64,000 bases of DNA from NCBI RefSeq assembly GCF_003664995.1, contig NZ_JFHL01000017.1, positions 1 through 64,000 of the forward strand, given 5' to 3'. This document shows, one piece after another, positions 45,462 to 54,012 of the stretch; position 1 is the first letter of the stretch, and every line of letters begins with the position of its first letter. Under the pieces are notes generated by a model, which saw nothing but the letters and a program-made list of their open reading frames with translations, was not told where the DNA came from and did not search any database. This DNA is from Mesotoga sp. BH458_6_3_2_1. GTDB taxonomy: Bacteria > Thermotogota > Thermotogae > Petrotogales > Kosmotogaceae. The translations under genes and the position numbers were made by a program.

Positions 45462-46136
45462 TCATTTTGATATGGGCTCTCGCGAAACAAAAATACTGGT
45501 ATTCCCGTATCTTGCATGGTGTTTTACAGGCATGAACCCAGCCTTTTCTAGAACTGCTTGTTGATTGTTTATGGAAAGCGGCAAATCGAAGTGATAGAAA
45601 CCGTCAGGTACGTTGCACACACTTTTCAGAGACTCGTATCTCTTGCGATATTCCTTTTCCTCAATTTCGGTGCTTACCACATAGTCTGCTTCGATATACA
45701 TTCCGTTACCAACCAGACTACGGAAAATCTTGTTGTAGATAGACAGTTTTTGCCCATATCCGAAATGATGCACTGATTGGACCGAAATAGCCAGATCGAA
45801 TCCTTCAGATGGAAATTCGACTTCAAAATAAGAGCCGGCTATGAGATTCAGTTGATCACTTCTGAAATGGTGCTTGCTTCTAAGGATTTCGAGCATCTTA
45901 TCAGAAAGGTCAATACCTGTGACGCTGGCCGTCGGATTTCTGCTGAAAATTTGGTCTAGCTCAAGGCCGGTTCCACAGCCCAGATCTAGAATACTTACTC
46001 CGGTAGTCTCGGGTACTAGATTAGACACTTCAATATAGAATTTCTCGGAATCTTCTACTTTGTTCTTCATATGAGTCTCGTAGGAATTGGCTCTTCTATC
46101 GAAGAAAGCTCTCATTGTTTCCAAGTCGTCGTTCAC
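45462..46136 (-). CDS. Class I SAM-dependent methyltransferase
   Basis: 224 residues. Motif I is ILDLGCGTGLELDQIF, motif II is VTGIDLSDKML, motif IV-like stretch is FDLAISVQSVHHF; it resembles the Methyltransf_25/UbiE-like group. The target is unknown. GTG start with SD GAGG four bases upstream; an internal ATG eight codons in is an alternative. Shares no close similarity with the methyltransferase pseudogene at 21.5-22.3 kb beyond the fold. Confidence 0.85.
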   Translation of the reverse strand: MNDDLETMRAFFDRRANSYETHMKNKVEDSEKFYIEVSNLVPETTGVSILDLGCGTGLELDQIFSRNPTASVTGIDLSDKMLEILRSKHHFRSDQLNLIAGSYFEVEFPSEGFDLAISVQSVHHFGYGQKLSIYNKIFRSLVGNGMYIEADYVVSTEIEEKEYRKRYESLKSVCNVPDGFYHFDLPLSINNQQAVLEKAGFMPVKHHARYGNTSIFVSREPISK

Positions 46137-46292
46137 TTTTCCTCGCTCCGATTTTTCTGCTTCTTTGGCATCGTAATTTACTTTCTTATATCATAGAAGT
46201 GCCGAACAAGCATGAATCCGATTTTGACGTAACTATTGAAATGGTGGTTTTCACGGAAGTCTAAATGAACTTGTGTTCGAAAGGAGACAAAA

Positions 46293-47192
46293 TTGATAAT
46301 CAGCGCAAGCAGGAGGACGGATATCCCGGCCTTCTATTCCGACTGGATTATTGAAAGAATCAGAAGCGGTTTCGCTCTGGTCAGGAATCCCTTCAATCCC
46401 AGACAGGTAAGTAAGGTGGCTTTGAATCCGGAGGCAGTAGATTGTCTTGTTTTCTGGACCAAAGACCCCAAGAACATGCTAGATAAACTGTCTTACTTGA
46501 AAGATTACTGCTACTACTTCCAGTTCACAATCACACCTTATGATAGATCTGTAGAGCCCGGACTACGTGATAAGGGAAAAATCATTGAGACTTTCAAGAA
46601 GCTGGCGGATAGAATCGGTAGGGAAAGAGTAATCTGGCGATATGATCCGATTCTGGTTTCGGAGAAGTTCAATGTAGCTTTCCATTTTAGAGCCTTTGAG
46701 AAGATGGTCGATCTACTCCAAGGATACACAGACAAATGTGTGATTAGTTTTCTCGATTACTATAAGAAAATCTCTTCAGGTCTAGGAAAACTAGGTTTGA
46801 GAAGGCCGGAAGGAGATGAAATCAGAGATGTTGTTCGGTTTTTTGCCGGGAAAGCAAAGGACGCGGGGATCCGTATTGAAACTTGTTCTGAAAAGGGAGA
46901 TTTCGATGAGTTCGGAGTAAATCACGGCAGCTGTATTGACGGCAATCTGATAAACAGGCTTACGGGCAAGAGCAAACAGTATTCAAAGGACAGATATCAA
47001 AGATCTGCATGTAGATGCGTTGAAAGCGTTGACATCGGTTCATATAATACCTGTCTTCATCGCTGCATTTACTGCTACGCGAACTTCAGCAAGAAGACGA
47101 TTGATAGAAATTTCGGGAGATACGATTCAAAGTCCCCGATTCTCTGCAGTCATGTGGACGCAAGAGACAGAATAACAGAAAGAAAAGGATAG
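46293..47192 (+). CDS. DUF1848 family protein with C-terminal Cys cluster
   Basis: 299 residues. The N-terminus SASRRTDIPAFYSDWIIERI and the VFWTKDPKNM segment are the DUF1848 hallmarks. The C-terminal part holds SACRCVESVDIGSYNTC followed by CLHRCIYCYAN, a C-x3-C-x2-C arrangement like the radical-SAM iron-sulfur motif but at the C-terminal end. Function unknown; an iron-sulfur enzyme is plausible. TTG 46293 has SD AAAGGAGA. It stands alone. Confidence 0.85.
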   Translation: MIISASRRTDIPAFYSDWIIERIRSGFALVRNPFNPRQVSKVALNPEAVDCLVFWTKDPKNMLDKLSYLKDYCYYFQFTITPYDRSVEPGLRDKGKIIETFKKLADRIGRERVIWRYDPILVSEKFNVAFHFRAFEKMVDLLQGYTDKCVISFLDYYKKISSGLGKLGLRRPEGDEIRDVVRFFAGKAKDAGIRIETCSEKGDFDEFGVNHGSCIDGNLINRLTGKSKQYSKDRYQRSACRCVESVDIGSYNTCLHRCIYCYANFSKKTIDRNFGRYDSKSPILCSHVDARDRITERKG

Positions 47193-47366
47193 CCGATTCC
47201 TGAAGGCTTTGGAACTTACGGGATCAGTGGTGAGTGTTTTCTTACCTTGAAGGGAGGACTAACTGTCACTTTGGTAATTTCTTAATCACCCCACGCGTCG
47301 TCATATATCTTATAATCTGCACGGATGGGCAGATAATTTTCATGAAATACGGTAGGAGGGTTTTCT

Positions 47367-47951
47367 ATGGAAGAGTTCTTAAACGGAGATCTGTTCAGAT
47401 GGGTAATTATGCCCCTAATAATCTTCTTCGCAAGGATCATCGACGTTTCTCTTGGAACCACGAGAATCATAATGGTTTCGAGAGGCAAGAAAGAAATGGC
47501 AAGTGCAATCGGTTTCTTTGAGATTATTCTTTGGTTGCTCGTTGCCAGCAAAGTAATCCAGAGTGTTGATAACGTACTTTATATACTTGCTTATGCAGGT
47601 GGTTTTGCAGCCGGCAGCTACATAGGAATGCTCATTGATGAGAGGCTTGCAATTGGGACCGTTTCGGTCAGGTTGATAATTTCGAGAGATCCGACTGAAC
47701 TTATCGAAAAACTATGCCAGGCTGGATTTGGAGTGACAAAGATAGACGCTCACGGTGCTCGAGGAAAGGCTTACATTGTTTACAGTATCATAAACAGGAA
47801 AGAAGTGGAAGACTTCGAGAGAATCGCTCTCGAATGCGTTCCAAAGGCGTTCATGTCTGTTGAAGATATTCGAAAGGTAAGAGAAGGGGTCTTCCTCACC
47901 AAAGATACGATGCGTCTCAGAAGGGAGTCTCCCTTAAGAAAGTCCAAATAG
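47367..47951 (+). CDS. UPF0316 (DUF5698/DUF2179) membrane protein
   Basis: 194 residues: three membrane helices (about 12-30, 48-66, 70-90) with the signature IIFFARIIDVSLGTTRIIMV, and a soluble DUF2179 C-terminal domain (VSVRLIISRDPTELIEKL, DAHGARGKAYIVYSII). The domain is shared with YitT-family proteins; function unknown. SD AGGAGGG. A TATAAT at 47311-47316 is a candidate promoter. A GGGGGG/CCCCCC hairpin follows at 47982-47997. Confidence 0.88.
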   Translation: MEEFLNGDLFRWVIMPLIIFFARIIDVSLGTTRIIMVSRGKKEMASAIGFFEIILWLLVASKVIQSVDNVLYILAYAGGFAAGSYIGMLIDERLAIGTVSVRLIISRDPTELIEKLCQAGFGVTKIDAHGARGKAYIVYSIINRKEVEDFERIALECVPKAFMSVEDIRKVREGVFLTKDTMRLRRESPLRKSK

Positions 47952-47998
47952 CTTTCTGGTAGTGTTTTCATTGAGAGAAATGGGGGGATTTCCCCCCC

Positions 47999-48685
47999 TC
48001 ATCTCTTTATATCATTGAAAATGTTGCCATCTCTGATTTCAACTATTCTGTCTGTCTCTTCTGCGATTCTTCTATCGTGAGTAATTATAACGAACGTTGT
48101 TCCGTATTTCTTGTTGAGATCACGCATGAGGCTGAAAACCTTGGCTGAGGTATCGGAGTCGAGATTGCCCGTAGGTTCATCTGCAAGGATAATCTTCGGA
48201 TTGTTGATAAGGGCCCTTGCTATTGCGGTTCTCTGCTGTTGACCTCCCGACATGTTGGGAGCTAGATTGTCCTTAACCTTGCTTATTTGGACGACATCCA
48301 TTAGTTCCTTTGCCCTTTCCGTAATTTCCTTCGAGGGTTTCAGGCCCTTGATTCTGTAGGGTAGAATTACGTTTTCGAAAGCAGTGAACTCGGGAAGCAG
48401 ATAATGAAACTGGAATATAAAGCCGATAGTCTCATTCCTAACGCTTGCGAGTTCATTTTTGTTCATTTTGTTCGTCTGTTTGCCCGAGATCGTTATTTCA
48501 CCGCTCGTGGGTTGATCCAGTGTGCCCATAATATTCATGAGTGTAGATTTGCCGCTTCCAGACTGTCCGACTATCGAAAGAAACGACGACTCTTCGATTT
48601 CGAGATCCACGTCGTGAAGAACTTCTGTCTTCACAACCGTTCCGTAAACCTTTTTTATATCCTTGAGCTCGATTATGTTAGCCAT
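47999..48685 (-). CDS. LolD/MacB-type ABC transporter ATP-binding protein
   Basis: 228 residues. Walker A GQSGSGKST, signature MSGGQQQRTAIARAL, Walker B IILADEPTGNLD with the family-specific TGNLDSDT, and switch His in VIITHD. This class drives MacB/LolCE/FtsX-like mechanotransmitting exporters. It overlaps the permease gene by eight bases. Last gene of a four-gene minus-strand operon. Confidence 0.93.
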   Translation of the reverse strand: MANIIELKDIKKVYGTVVKTEVLHDVDLEIEESSFLSIVGQSGSGKSTLMNIMGTLDQPTSGEITISGKQTNKMNKNELASVRNETIGFIFQFHYLLPEFTAFENVILPYRIKGLKPSKEITERAKELMDVVQISKVKDNLAPNMSGGQQQRTAIARALINNPKIILADEPTGNLDSDTSAKVFSLMRDLNKKYGTTFVIITHDRRIAEETDRIVEIRDGNIFNDIKR

Positions 48686-49841
48686 TTCGTATCACCTCAA
48701 CGGGGCTGAGTTTAGAGGATCTTCTGGCTGGGACCATTGCGGCAATAGTTGAAGCGCCAATTGCAATGAGCGCGGACAACATTACAAACCCATAACTCAG
48801 TGAGATTCTGATGATCGGTTCTCCGTCAGTCCCTACGGCAAAAGTGGAGAACATTATTATTAGCAAGATTCCGAATGCAATTCCAACTACTGCACCCACA
48901 ACACCGAGAGCCAGTCCCTGAAAGAGAAAGACGAAACTTGTCGTGGAATCCTTAAGCCCCATGGCTTTCAGGATTCCGATCTGCCTTGATTTCTGGACTA
49001 CAGTTATTGCAAGGACACTTGCTATTCCAAGGGAAACGGCTATGATCACGAATACCTGAATCATTATGCTTGAGACGCTCTGCCCGTTCAGTCCGGAGAG
49101 AAGATCTTCGTTCTGAGATTTCCAGTTAGTAACCTGCAAAGCAGACGTCGAGAGACGTTCCGAAATGACAGAGGCATTTTCATCAGCTCTGAAGACCTCA
49201 CTCACCTGCATCTCTATCGATGTGACTGCATCACCAAGTTTCCCAACTGATTGAGCGGTGCCAATCGTTGAGATCAGCCAGTTCTTGTTAAGGCTTGCAA
49301 CACCCAGATCGAAAACACCGACCACCTTCAGGGTCTCAACTGTTCTATCCGGAGTGAAGATTGTGATTTCTTCTCCAAGGTTCACATCGAGCTCATCCTC
49401 AAGACCCTTGCCGATAATGATTTCTCCGTCGCCTTCAGGAAGGCTACCATCAATGAGACGACTATCCGTCTTGTAAATAACGTGTGATTCAGGGAACTGC
49501 AGGCCTCGAAGCAGAACAGATAAAGTCCTGTCGCCGCTGCTTATGAAGACAGGAACATCTGCGCTTGCAGAAAGAGCCGTCAGATCGGTTGGCAAATCAA
49601 TAGAGGCGATTTCCGAAACTATGTTCTGCCACTCTTCCACTCCGTTGTTTTCCGTAGAGGAGACAGTTATTTGTGAAGAGCTTCCAATTGTTGTATCCAC
49701 CAGGTCTTTTTGAAGCCCCTGGATAAGCGAGCCAATAAATACCTGTACGGAAACACCTATAGCAATTCCCAACACTATGAGAAGAGTTTGTGCCTTGCTA
49801 GATGATAGAAAGCGCATCGCAATCGAAAAAGCCAATCTCAT
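48678..49841 (-). CDS. MacB/LolC-type ABC transporter permease (FtsX family)
   Basis: 387 residues: helix 1 at about 18-38, a large extracytoplasmic domain (about 45-255), then three C-terminal helices, the FtsX/MacB topology. SIAMRFLSSSKAQTLLIVLGIAIGVSV is the typical opening, LGIASVLAITVVQKSRQIGILKAMGLKD the mechanotransmission stretch. Likely exports a lipoprotein, peptide or small molecule. It overlaps the B12-binding gene by four bases (ATGA) and the ATPase gene by eight. Confidence 0.9.
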   Translation of the reverse strand: MRLAFSIAMRFLSSSKAQTLLIVLGIAIGVSVQVFIGSLIQGLQKDLVDTTIGSSSQITVSSTENNGVEEWQNIVSEIASIDLPTDLTALSASADVPVFISSGDRTLSVLLRGLQFPESHVIYKTDSRLIDGSLPEGDGEIIIGKGLEDELDVNLGEEITIFTPDRTVETLKVVGVFDLGVASLNKNWLISTIGTAQSVGKLGDAVTSIEMQVSEVFRADENASVISERLSTSALQVTNWKSQNEDLLSGLNGQSVSSIMIQVFVIIAVSLGIASVLAITVVQKSRQIGILKAMGLKDSTTSFVFLFQGLALGVVGAVVGIAFGILLIIMFSTFAVGTDGEPIIRISLSYGFVMLSALIAIGASTIAAMVPARRSSKLSPVEVIRNG

Positions 49842-50491
49842 TTTACATCACGCTTCCCCAGAGCAAGAATCTCTCTCGGATCTTTCAGGAAGATATCTGC
49901 ACCGACTTCCTTCCAGTAGTCGGGATTATTTTCGAATGCATTTCCACCTACGACAACTCTCGATTCGCAACCGGCTTCTTTAATTCGTGAAATCATCCTC
50001 CGTGTGTTTATGAGGTTGTAGTAGTTTGAAACGCTAATCGCAACGTACAATGGACTCAGTTTCTTCGCAGCCTGAAGGAAGGTGTCTAGCGGGGTGTTTG
50101 CTCCGACGAATATGGAATTGTATCCAGCAATAGTGAAGATGTCCGAGATCATTCTAGCTCCGATCTCGTGATACTCTTCGGGCGGACAGAGTACTGCCAC
50201 CGTCTGATCACTCTTTGATGATCCATTATCCCTTCTTTTCTTCACAATATAGGGGAAACAACACTCCAAGACTGTTCTGACGATCGAGCTTCTAATGTGC
50301 TCTTTCCATATGCATAGTCTGTCACCTATATAGTCGCACTCCCAGTGTTTTAGGGCTGGGGCAAGTATATCCAGATACAAGTCAATCACTTCGATGCTTT
50401 TCGATTCGAGCCCCTCCACGCAAAGGAGTACGGCTCTTTCCTTATCCTGGGAATCGAGAGCATCGGCAAAACTACTTTTGATGTCGTTCAA
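49838..50491 (-). CDS. B12-binding domain protein (MtaC/CarH-like, no DNA-binding domain)
   Basis: About 217 residues. N-terminal helical cap (10-85) with a W..EH motif (RLCIWKEHIRSSIVRTVLE), C-terminal Rossmann-like cobalamin domain containing EYHEIGARMISDIFTIAGY, where the axial His of the D-x-H-x-x-G motif is present though Asp is Glu, then FVGANTPLDTF and VVVGGNAFENNPDYWKEVGAD. It lacks a MerR HTH. It could be a corrinoid shuttle or a B12/light sensor acting on the adjoining exporter. Start TTG chosen with SD GGAGGG four bases upstream. Confidence 0.82.
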   Translation of the reverse strand: MNDIKSSFADALDSQDKERAVLLCVEGLESKSIEVIDLYLDILAPALKHWECDYIGDRLCIWKEHIRSSIVRTVLECCFPYIVKKRRDNGSSKSDQTVAVLCPPEEYHEIGARMISDIFTIAGYNSIFVGANTPLDTFLQAAKKLSPLYVAISVSNYYNLINTRRMISRIKEAGCESRVVVGGNAFENNPDYWKEVGADIFLKDPREILALGKRDVK

Positions 50492-50501
50492 AGTACCCTC
50501 C

Positions 50502-51323
50502 TTATTTGAGCGAATCAAGCATTCTTACATCGACTTGATCGAGGACAATGCTTGCTGCTTCGAGATTGGATCTAAGGTGTTCCAGCTTCGATGCCTTTGG
50601 GATTACTACTACTCCATCTTTCCCCAGTAGCCATGAGAGCATTATTTGTTGAATGGAAGCCGAGTATTTACTGGCAAGATCCTTGAGCAGTTTTTCGGTT
50701 GAGGTCTTCACAGCATTTCTTCTCAGTGGAGAATATGCCGTCACTGTTATTCCCTGATTCTGGCAGTAGGGAAGAAGTTCATTCATTGCGAGTCTGTCGT
50801 CGATGTTAAAAAGAACCTGATTGTTGACAATCGGTTCTCGCGAAACGGCAACAGCCTCCTTCAACAGAGACGTATCAAAATTGGATACACCAATGAATCT
50901 AACTCTACCGTTCTGGACTTCGTCACTCATAGCTGAAAGCGTTTCTTCAAGAGTAACATCGGGATTAGGCCAGTGAATCAAGTAGAGATCCAGGTAGTCA
51001 GTTCTAAGTCTTTGGAGTGTGCCGTCTAGTGCTTCATGGAGTGCGGCTCTCTGCAAATGGCTGGGCCAGACCTTAGATGTAATAAACAACTCCTCTCTAC
51101 TGAAGATGGATATTGCTTCTCCGATTAGTTCTTCAGTATGGCCTCCACCATAGTATTCAGCCGTATCGATGTGTGTGTAACCCATTTCAATTGCTCTTGA
51201 AATAGTCTCAATATGTTCCCTGTCTCTGGATTTGTCGGGGGTATCTCTTCCTCCTACTTCCCAGGTTCCAAGTCCAACAGCAGGAATCTCTGCTCCTCTG
51301 CTACCGAGAGTTCTAAATATCAT
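50502..51323 (-). CDS. Aldo/keto reductase
   Basis: About 273 residues, NADPH-type TIM-barrel reductase. Catalytic tetrad: Asp and Tyr in HIDTAEYYG, Lys in ITSKVW, His in YLIHWP. The NADP-binding C-terminal segment is VVIPKASKLEHLRSNLEA. Substrate unknown. It lies ten bases upstream of the B12-binding gene and is the first gene of the operon. ATG 51323 is chosen from SD GGGGTG. Confidence 0.92.
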   Translation of the reverse strand: MIFRTLGSRGAEIPAVGLGTWEVGGRDTPDKSRDREHIETISRAIEMGYTHIDTAEYYGGGHTEELIGEAISIFSREELFITSKVWPSHLQRAALHEALDGTLQRLRTDYLDLYLIHWPNPDVTLEETLSAMSDEVQNGRVRFIGVSNFDTSLLKEAVAVSREPIVNNQVLFNIDDRLAMNELLPYCQNQGITVTAYSPLRRNAVKTSTEKLLKDLASKYSASIQQIMLSWLLGKDGVVVIPKASKLEHLRSNLEAASIVLDQVDVRMLDSLK

Positions 51324-51580
51324 CTTAATCACCCCTGTCTACAAGATTCTACCTTAATAATTCGAAAGATTATAGCTGGTTAAGCATTCCCATCTGTTCT
51401 CGGCTAATGCAGGGTAGTTGTGGTTTGAGGTATAATTAAACGAACGGGCTGATCACTCTGCAAAAACAGTTCTTAATGGTCATTCAAAAACGGCTTTTCC
51501 AGAAATCAGGATCTACATCTGGTACCTTCCTATGTTAGTTGTTAACGGAATCAGAGAAACCAGACGAAGGAGGGAGCGCC

Positions 51581-51904
51581 ATGTACATTGTGTGCGATTT
51601 GAGGTATGCTGTGTCTGAAAGTAGATCCACAGAGGCTTTGAAAATGATACTTGAGACGCTCTCAAAAAAGTTGCTTCTGGGAGCCCAAGGTGACACGCTC
51701 AATATGAGAGCCGAGACGGAAGATACTATTGAAGTACAAATCATGGCTCTCAAAGGGTCCTGTTCTTTCGAAGAAGTAGTGCCACGGATCAACGAGTACC
51801 TTTCATTGATCTCAAGAGCGCTGGAAACAAGTTTCCCTGATTACAGAGTGGTTAGTTCATACATCTATCCAGATGGTGAAGAAACACCTTATCTACTCTG
51901 TTAA
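51581..51904 (+). CDS. Small hypothetical protein
   Basis: 107 residues, no signal or membrane segment; alpha/beta-type composition, opening MYIVCDLRYAV and closing SFPDYRVVSSYIYPDGEETP. I do not recognise a family. SD AAGGAGGG is seven bases before the ATG, and it has its own terminator, so it is a genuine gene. A TATAAT at 51431-51436 is a distant possible promoter. Confidence 0.68.
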   Translation: MYIVCDLRYAVSESRSTEALKMILETLSKKLLLGAQGDTLNMRAETEDTIEVQIMALKGSCSFEEVVPRINEYLSLISRALETSFPDYRVVSSYIYPDGEETPYLLC

Positions 51905-51910
51905 AGACAT

Positions 51911-51937
51911 AAAAAGAGGGCCTGTGGCCCTCTTTTT
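51911..51937 (+). terminator. Rho-independent terminator
   Basis: Perfect stem AAAAAGAGGGCC / GGCCCTCTTTTT with TGT loop. Confidence 0.93.
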
Positions 51938-51943
51938 GTTTGG

Positions 51944-51972
51944 TTGACAAATCAAAAAGATAAAAGTATAAT
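51944..51972 (+). promoter_or_regulatory. Consensus sigma-70 promoter of the peroxiredoxin gene
   Basis: TTGACA (51944-51949), exactly 17 bases, TATAAT (51967-51972): both hexamers are perfect. It implies very high expression; it starts seven bases after the preceding terminator. Confidence 0.93.
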
Positions 51973-52016
51973 GATTTCGTAGCTAATAATAACGGTTCTA
52001 ATTATGGAGGTGCTTT

Positions 52017-52658
52017 ATGGAAAAGAGAATTCCATTGATCGGTGAAGATTTTCCAGAAATGAAAGTTAAGACAACTCACGGGGTTGTGACTCTGCCGGAA
52101 GCATACAAAGGAAAGTGGTTCGTTCTCTTTAGTCATCCAGGAGATTTCACACCAGTCTGCACTACTGAGTTCGTAGGATTCCAGAAGAGATATGATAAAT
52201 TCAGAGAACTCAATTGTGAGCTCATCGGCTTGAGTGTTGACCAGGTATTCTCCCACATTAAATGGACTGAATGGATAGAAGAAAAGCTAGGTGTCAAGAT
52301 TGAATTCCCAATTATTGCAGATGAAATGGGAGAAGTAGGAATGACGCTAGGCTTGATTCACCCAGCGAAGGGTACAAACACAGTCAGGGCAGTGTTCATT
52401 GTTGATCCCAAGGGAAAGATAAGAGCAATTCTTTACTATCCGCAAGAACTTGGAAGAAACATGGACGAAATCTTGAGAATGATTAAGGGATTCCAGGTCG
52501 CCGATAAGAATGGAGTGGCAATTCCTGCAGATTGGCCCAACAACGAAATTATTGGAGATCACGTAATAATTCCTCCTGCATCAGACGTGAAGACGGCTGA
52601 GGAGAGAAAGGGTAAGGAAGGCTGCTACGATTGGTGGTTCTGTCATAAGAGCCTTTGA
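52017..52658 (+). CDS. Peroxiredoxin, archaeal Prx6-type
   Basis: 213 residues, thiol peroxidase. Peroxidatic Cys48 in [10 protein letters not shown], the conserved Arg later ([17 protein letters not shown]), and two C-terminal cysteines (203 and 209) in [12 protein letters not shown]. This layout equals the archaeal Aeropyrum-type TPx, where the first of the C-terminal pair resolves the disulfide. Function: peroxide detoxification in the cytoplasm. SD GGAGG. Perfect promoter and terminator make it a strong monocistronic gene. Confidence 0.95.
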   Translation: MEKRIPLIGEDFPEMKVKTTHGVVTLPEAYKGKWFVLFSHPGDFTPVCTTEFVGFQKRYDKFRELNCELIGLSVDQVFSHIKWTEWIEEKLGVKIEFPIIADEMGEVGMTLGLIHPAKGTNTVRAVFIVDPKGKIRAILYYPQELGRNMDEILRMIKGFQVADKNGVAIPADWPNNEIIGDHVIIPPASDVKTAEERKGKEGCYDWWFCHKSL

Positions 52659-52686
52659 TAGTCCAAATAGCGTACAATACTAGAAG

Positions 52687-52714
52687 CAAAGCGGGTGCAA
52701 GCCCGCTTTGTTTG
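52687..52714 (+). terminator. Rho-independent terminator
   Basis: Stem CAAAGCGGG / CCCGCTTTG with TGCAAG loop, then TTTG. Confidence 0.85.
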
Positions 52715-52760
52715 CAATGTAAGTAACTGTAACTCTTCATCTTAATGAGGAGGTGTTCTC

Positions 52761-53600
52761 CTACCAGTCGATGATGTTATTCAGCAACTTCCTGTTATCA
52801 AATAGATCAATAAAATCTCCGGAGATATATTCCCATATATCGTCTGAAAAGAGATTAATATCTCCAATCGCTACAACCTTTCCTGAACCGACTGAAGCCG
52901 CAGCTACAAGCGGAACTACTATAGTAACTTGCTTAGAGAATTCAGTTAACGAAGAACCGCTTCCTGCGACCACACCGGACAAAGATTCAATGGCGGCAAC
53001 ATTTAGAGGGACATATGAGGTTGGTTCAGCATATGCAATTGTTTGAGCCTCTCCGGACGTATTCAAGGTTGCTCCGGCTATCAATACTATCTTACTTAGA
53101 CCGGCAGTCAAAGGGTGAGCGTTGAATTTGGTAGTTGTGACCCAGATTTCCTCGTTATCATAATTGTTCGTACTGTCATGGAGAAGATTATTGTTGAATT
53201 GGATTCCTACTTCGAGATAAGAGGCTATGGCATTAATTGGAGCATTGTCGTAGTACGGATAATACTCTCCCAATAACAACACTTTTCCGCCCCTGCTCAA
53301 GAGTGTGGCCAGCCCGCTCATCTCATTGACCGAGTAAGACGATTGTGGTGCTAGAACAAGAGCGATGCCGTACCCTTCAGGAGAGAATCCCGTCTCTGAT
53401 GAAAGATCAACTGTATACCCCTTATCTTCGAAAGCCTTAATCAGCTTCGACAGTTCGACAGAGGCGTCATCATCGATTCTGTTATTATGGGAGTCATCTA
53501 TGAGAAGGGTTTTTGGCACTCTTGGGAATGAACCGGGAAAACAGGAAGTCAATATCAAAACGAGAGCAGAGAACATTATCAAGATTGCGATTCTTTTCAT
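52761..53600 (-). CDS. Lipoprotein with GATase-like (DUF4350-type) domain
   Basis: About 279 residues: lipobox LILTSC, then an alpha/beta domain beginning KTLLIDDSHNNRID, with LIKAFEDKGYTVDL, YGIALVLAPQSSYS and LLSRGGKVLLLGEYYPYYD, the pattern of DUF4350/GATase1-like sensor domains. No catalytic Cys-His pair visible, so it is probably a ligand-binding protein. Closing SGKVVAIGDINLFSDD is a recurrent signature of this group. ATG 53600 is preferred by SD GGAGATG. Confidence 0.72.
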   Translation of the reverse strand: MKRIAILIMFSALVLILTSCFPGSFPRVPKTLLIDDSHNNRIDDDASVELSKLIKAFEDKGYTVDLSSETGFSPEGYGIALVLAPQSSYSVNEMSGLATLLSRGGKVLLLGEYYPYYDNAPINAIASYLEVGIQFNNNLLHDSTNNYDNEEIWVTTTKFNAHPLTAGLSKIVLIAGATLNTSGEAQTIAYAEPTSYVPLNVAAIESLSGVVAGSGSSLTEFSKQVTIVVPLVAAASVGSGKVVAIGDINLFSDDIWEYISGDFIDLFDNRKLLNNIIDW

Positions 53601-54012
53601 TTTATCATCTCCAATCGAAGTCATGGAAGACCTCATTGAATCAAGTATATTCCTCTAATCACTAACTCCAAATGATCTTGGACACTCTTAACTGGTCACA
53701 AGAAAGTGAAAGATGATAAACGAAGCTGCCAATGGCGATCAATAGGAACCTTTGGCCGAAGAGCTTACTGTTGTTCACGATTAAATGAATCCAGTAGAGG
53801 GAAATTATCTCACTTTATTATCTTTAGTACGGCTTCATTGCAAAAGATAACTATATACTATCTTGTATTTGTGAATGGTATGAACCAATAATCGTAAATA
53901 AAAGTGTCTGAAGAGTGATAATCGCAGCTAAGCAATCTTGACGGGTCTTTGGAAAACGTGAAGTTATCTGCTATGATATGGAAGAAAAAAATTTCCTTCG
54001 GAGGTGATGACA
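53601..54012. other. Intergenic region of about 410 bases between divergent genes
   Basis: No gene seen. Its right end holds the promoter of the sugar ABC operon, listed separately. No operator palindrome I can defend. Confidence 0.5.
53949..53977 (+). promoter_or_regulatory. Promoter of the sugar ABC operon
   Basis: TTGGAA (53949-53954), 17-base spacer, TATGAT (53972-53977), 35 bases before the start codon. Confidence 0.6.

Noticed and set aside
47982-47997. GGGGGG/CCCCCC hairpin as a terminator between UPF0316 and the ABC operon
   Set aside because: Stem is present but there is no T-run on either side; recorded only in the gene note.
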